7,682 nt of DNA, taken from assembly GCA_031254735.1 (NCBI GenBank), contig JAIRTU010000190.1, forward strand, positions 1 through 7,682, read 5' to 3'. The notes below the pieces were generated by a model. The model ran no database searches, was not told the DNA's origin, and worked only from the letters and a program-made list of their open reading frames with translations. The translations under genes and the position numbers were made by a program. The DNA is from Bacteroidales bacterium. GTDB taxonomy: Bacteria > Bacteroidota > Bacteroidia > Bacteroidales > WCHB1-69. Positions within the stretch are counted from its first letter, which is position 1. Each line of letters opens with the position of its first letter. This document shows positions 4,886-7,682 of this stretch, in pieces.

Positions 4886-7669
4886 ATGGTTTCTACTCAT
4901 AAAAAATTATTTCTGTTGGATGCAATGGCGTTGATATACAGAGCCTATTACGCATTAAACAAAAATCCGCGTATCAATTCCAAAGGATTGAACACTTCGG
5001 CAGTACTTGGTTTCACCAATTCGCTGTACGAAATTATCAAAAACGAAAAACCTACGCATATCGGAGTGGCTTTCGACAGCCATGGTCCCACGGTTCGCCA
5101 TGTGGATTTTATGGACTACAAAGCCAACAGAGACAATACTCCCGAAGATATTTTGGCAAGCATTCCTTATATTAAACAGGTCATCGAGGCGTTTGGGATT
5201 GCTGTTTTGGAATTGCCCGGATACGAAGCCGACGATATTATCGGAACGTTGGCAAAAAAAGCAGAGCGTGAGCATTTTATCACCTATATGATGACTACCG
5301 ATAAAGATTATGGTCAATTGGTGTCGGAAAATATTTTGATTTACAAGCCTGCACACATGGGCAGTTCGCATACTATTTTGGGCGTGAAAGAAGTCTGTGA
5401 AAAATATAATCTCAAAAATCCCGAACAGTTGATAGATATTTTGGGCATTTGGGGCGATGCGGTAGACAATATTCCCGGCATAAAAGGCATAGGAGAAGTG
5501 GGGGCGAAACGGTTGATAGGCGAATTTGGAAGCATTGACAATCTGTTGGAAAATGTTCATAAAATCGAAAACGAAAACTTGCGAAAAAAAGTAAAAGAAG
5601 GTGCAGAAAGTGCATTGATGTCGAAGATGTTGGCAACAATTATCATCGATGCTCCCGTAGAATGGAACGAAGAGCAACTGCAATATACGTCGCCCAATGC
5701 CGAGAAATTGAAAGCTGTTTTAGATGAATTGGAGTTCAAAACCCTGTTGCAACGGATATTCACCGATTTGAACCTGCAATCGCAAGGAATAATTACCGAA
5801 AAAAAGGGAATGACAATGAATTTGTTTGCCGGCTTGGAAGAAGAAAACCCGCAACCTGTGTCGGAATATCATTCTCTGTCAACGGTGGAAAAATCGTATT
5901 CGCTCATCGACAATACCGACGGCGTAAAGCAATTGGCAGAGCAATTGAAAAAACAGCAATTGTTTTGTTTCGACACCGAAACCGACGGATTAGACCCTTT
6001 GTTGTGTCGGTTGGTGGGCATGTCGATTGCTTTTAAAGAAAGAGAAGCCTTTTATATTCATTTTCCTGCAAAAAAAGAAGAAACCATACAGTGGCTTTCG
6101 TATTTGAGCGAGCCGTTTTCCGACGAATCGATTCAAAAAATCGGGCAGAATATCAAATTCGACATGCGGGTACTGTCTTCGTACGGAATGGCGATCAAAG
6201 GACATAATTTCGATACCATGCTTGCTCATTATGTGTTAGAACCCGAAATACGTCATAATTTGGATTTTATGGCGAAATCGTATTTGAACTACGAGATGGT
6301 TTCATACGATGAACTTGTCGGCAAGCACAACACGATCGACAAAGTAGACGTGGAAAAAGTAAAAGATTATGCCTGTGAAGATGCGGATATTGCCTTGCAA
6401 TTGCGGCATTTGCTGTCGGACAGGCTGCAAAAAGAACAGATAGAATCTTTGTTTCAAACCATAGAAATGCCGCTTGTGCCGGTGTTGGCAAGCATGGAAA
6501 CGGCAGGTGTTTGTGTGGATATTGATTTTCTGCACAATTATTCCGGCATTTTGCAAAAGCAAATAGAACAAATTCAAGCGGAGATTTTTTCTATGGCGGG
6601 AGAAGAGTTCAACATTGCTTCGCCCAAGCAGTTGGGGACAATTTTGTTTGATAAATTGCGCATTATCGAAAATGCAAAACTTACCAAATCGAAACAGTAC
6701 CAAACAGGAGAAGAAGTGCTGCAAAAATTGGAACACAAACATTCGATTGTCAAAAAGATATTGGAATACAGAGGGCTGGCAAAATTGAAATCGACGTATG
6801 TAGATGCTTTTCCTCTTTTGGTAAATCCGAAAACAGGGCGTGTTCATACGCAATTCAATCAAGCGATTACGGCAACAGGACGTTTGAGTTCGAGCAATCC
6901 GAACCTGCAAAATATTCCTGTGCGAGATGAAGAAGGCAGGAAAATTCGCGAAGCTTTTATTCCTAAAAATGAAGAGTTTGTCCTGCTCGCAGCCGATTAT
7001 TCTCAGATAGAATTGCGTTTGGTGGCAGCGTTGAGCAAAGACGAAAGTATGCTGGATGCCTTTTACAACGGTGATGATATTCATGCGGCAACGGCAGCAA
7101 AAATATATAATACGAATATTGAGAATGTTACACGCGACATGCGGCGAAATGCCAAGATGGTCAATTTCGGAATTGTCTATGGTATTTCGGCATTCGGCTT
7201 GTCGGAACGATTGAAGATTTCCCGCAAAGAAGCCGCCGATATTATCGAACAATATTTTTTGAAATATCCTAAAATCAGGCAGTATATCCATACGCAGGTT
7301 GAATTTGCCCAAAAACAGGGCTACGTAGAAACCTTGATGAAACGCCGCCGATATTTGCGCAACATCAATTCTTCCAACGGCAATCTTCGCAGTTTCGACG
7401 AACGGAATGCCATCAATGCCCCCATTCAGGGTTCGGCTGCCGACATGATAAAAAAAGCGATGATCGATATTTTCAACGATATGGAAAATAAAAAACTGAA
7501 ATCGTCCATGATTTTGCAGGTTCACGACGAATTGGTATTTGATGTTCATCTGTCGGAATTGGGAACCATGAAAGAACTTGTGCATCATCACATGACCCAC
7601 GCCATGACCCTTGCCGTTCCTTTGGAAATAGATATGAAATCAGGAAAAAATTGGTTGGAAGCACATTGA
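4886..7669 (+). CDS. polA: DNA polymerase I (5'-3' exo, 3'-5' exo and polymerase domains)
   Basis: Full-length 927-residue family A polymerase, for Okazaki primer removal and repair synthesis; the E. coli enzyme has 928. The N-terminal 5'-nuclease (about 1-290) has LLDAMALIYRAYYAL, D64, the YEADD cluster (113-117), TTDKD (137-141) and an H3TH region WGDAVDNIPGIKGIGEVGAKR. The 3'-5' exonuclease (about 340-520) keeps all proofreading residues: D363 and E365 in FDTETDGLD, D426 in GQNIKFD, and Y495/D499 in YACEDAD. The polymerase domain keeps motif A DYSQIELR (D704), the O-helix R753/K757/F761/Y765 in RRNAKMVNFGIVYG, QGSAADMIKKAM, and motif C VHDELVFDV (D881, E882). Phe at 761 is the E. coli-type residue that disfavours dideoxynucleotides. 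The ATG at 4886 gives the normal N-terminus; no Shine-Dalgarno sequence is present. It ends with TGA. It is divergent from the injection operon and functionally unrelated to it. Confidence 0.99.
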   Translation: MVSTHKKLFLLDAMALIYRAYYALNKNPRINSKGLNTSAVLGFTNSLYEIIKNEKPTHIGVAFDSHGPTVRHVDFMDYKANRDNTPEDILASIPYIKQVIEAFGIAVLELPGYEADDIIGTLAKKAEREHFITYMMTTDKDYGQLVSENILIYKPAHMGSSHTILGVKEVCEKYNLKNPEQLIDILGIWGDAVDNIPGIKGIGEVGAKRLIGEFGSIDNLLENVHKIENENLRKKVKEGAESALMSKMLATIIIDAPVEWNEEQLQYTSPNAEKLKAVLDELEFKTLLQRIFTDLNLQSQGIITEKKGMTMNLFAGLEEENPQPVSEYHSLSTVEKSYSLIDNTDGVKQLAEQLKKQQLFCFDTETDGLDPLLCRLVGMSIAFKEREAFYIHFPAKKEETIQWLSYLSEPFSDESIQKIGQNIKFDMRVLSSYGMAIKGHNFDTMLAHYVLEPEIRHNLDFMAKSYLNYEMVSYDELVGKHNTIDKVDVEKVKDYACEDADIALQLRHLLSDRLQKEQIESLFQTIEMPLVPVLASMETAGVCVDIDFLHNYSGILQKQIEQIQAEIFSMAGEEFNIASPKQLGTILFDKLRIIENAKLTKSKQYQTGEEVLQKLEHKHSIVKKILEYRGLAKLKSTYVDAFPLLVNPKTGRVHTQFNQAITATGRLSSSNPNLQNIPVRDEEGRKIREAFIPKNEEFVLLAADYSQIELRLVAALSKDESMLDAFYNGDDIHAATAAKIYNTNIENVTRDMRRNAKMVNFGIVYGISAFGLSERLKISRKEAADIIEQYFLKYPKIRQYIHTQVEFAQKQGYVETLMKRRRYLRNINSSNGNLRSFDERNAINAPIQGSAADMIKKAMIDIFNDMENKKLKSSMILQVHDELVFDVHLSELGTMKELVHHHMTHAMTLAVPLEIDMKSGKNWLEAH

Positions 7670-7682
7670 GAGATTATGATTT

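Noticed and set aside
4955..5683. 242-codon minus-strand open frame
   Set aside because: Antisense shadow of the polA 5'-nuclease domain with no recognisable protein features.
6302..7600. Long open frame of 432 codons on the minus strand
   Set aside because: It lies entirely antisense to polA, whose catalytic motifs are all intact there; the translation is rich in Cys, Phe and His with no family features.
1..7682. CRISPR array, tRNA, rRNA or insertion sequence
   Set aside because: No regularly spaced repeats, cloverleaf-like segments, rRNA motifs, transposase frames or terminal repeats were seen on reading both strands.

Overview
The window looks like Bacteroidota DNA. It is moderately AT-rich, its starts lack Shine-Dalgarno sequences, a TACCTTTG box of the Bacteroidota -7 type sits just before polA, and the minus-strand genes belong to families (DUF4255, DUF5908, eCIS-type sheath and tube) typical of contractile injection loci in that phylum. 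The order or genus cannot be fixed from this stretch; Bacteroidales is plausible but is an inference.

Positions 1-4664, all on the minus strand, are the leading end of an extracellular contractile injection system (eCIS, a phage-tail-like particle) operon. In transcription order they are: a DUF4255/Pvc16-like tail terminator (4664-4080); an unrecognised 239-residue protein joined to it by an ATGA overlap (4083-3364); a single full-length contractile sheath (3316-1706); a gp19-like inner tube protein (1665-1216); a second, closely related tube gene that is broken (1159-711); a third, divergent tube protein (646-155); and the start of a small DUF5908 protein (155 to the window edge). Spike, LysM, baseplate, AAA+ ATPase and cargo genes would be expected beyond position 1 and are not visible here.

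The sheath and tube would form the contractile double cylinder, the DUF4255 protein would cap its distal end, and DUF5908 lies where the tube genes normally give way to baseplate genes. The two most notable observations are the decaying middle tube paralogue (TGG-to-TGA nonsense, 1-nt frameshift and two further lost tryptophans) and a perfect 15-bp inverted repeat between that pseudogene and the third tube gene, which may act as an attenuator or mRNA-processing/stability hairpin.

Positions 4665-4885 are a 221-bp divergent intergenic region with a polA promoter candidate, two short perfect inverted repeats and two pairs of heptamer tandem repeats. Positions 4886-7669 on the plus strand hold a complete polA, 927 residues, with all three enzymatic domains and their catalytic residues intact. 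It is housekeeping and marks the chromosomal boundary of the injection-system locus.
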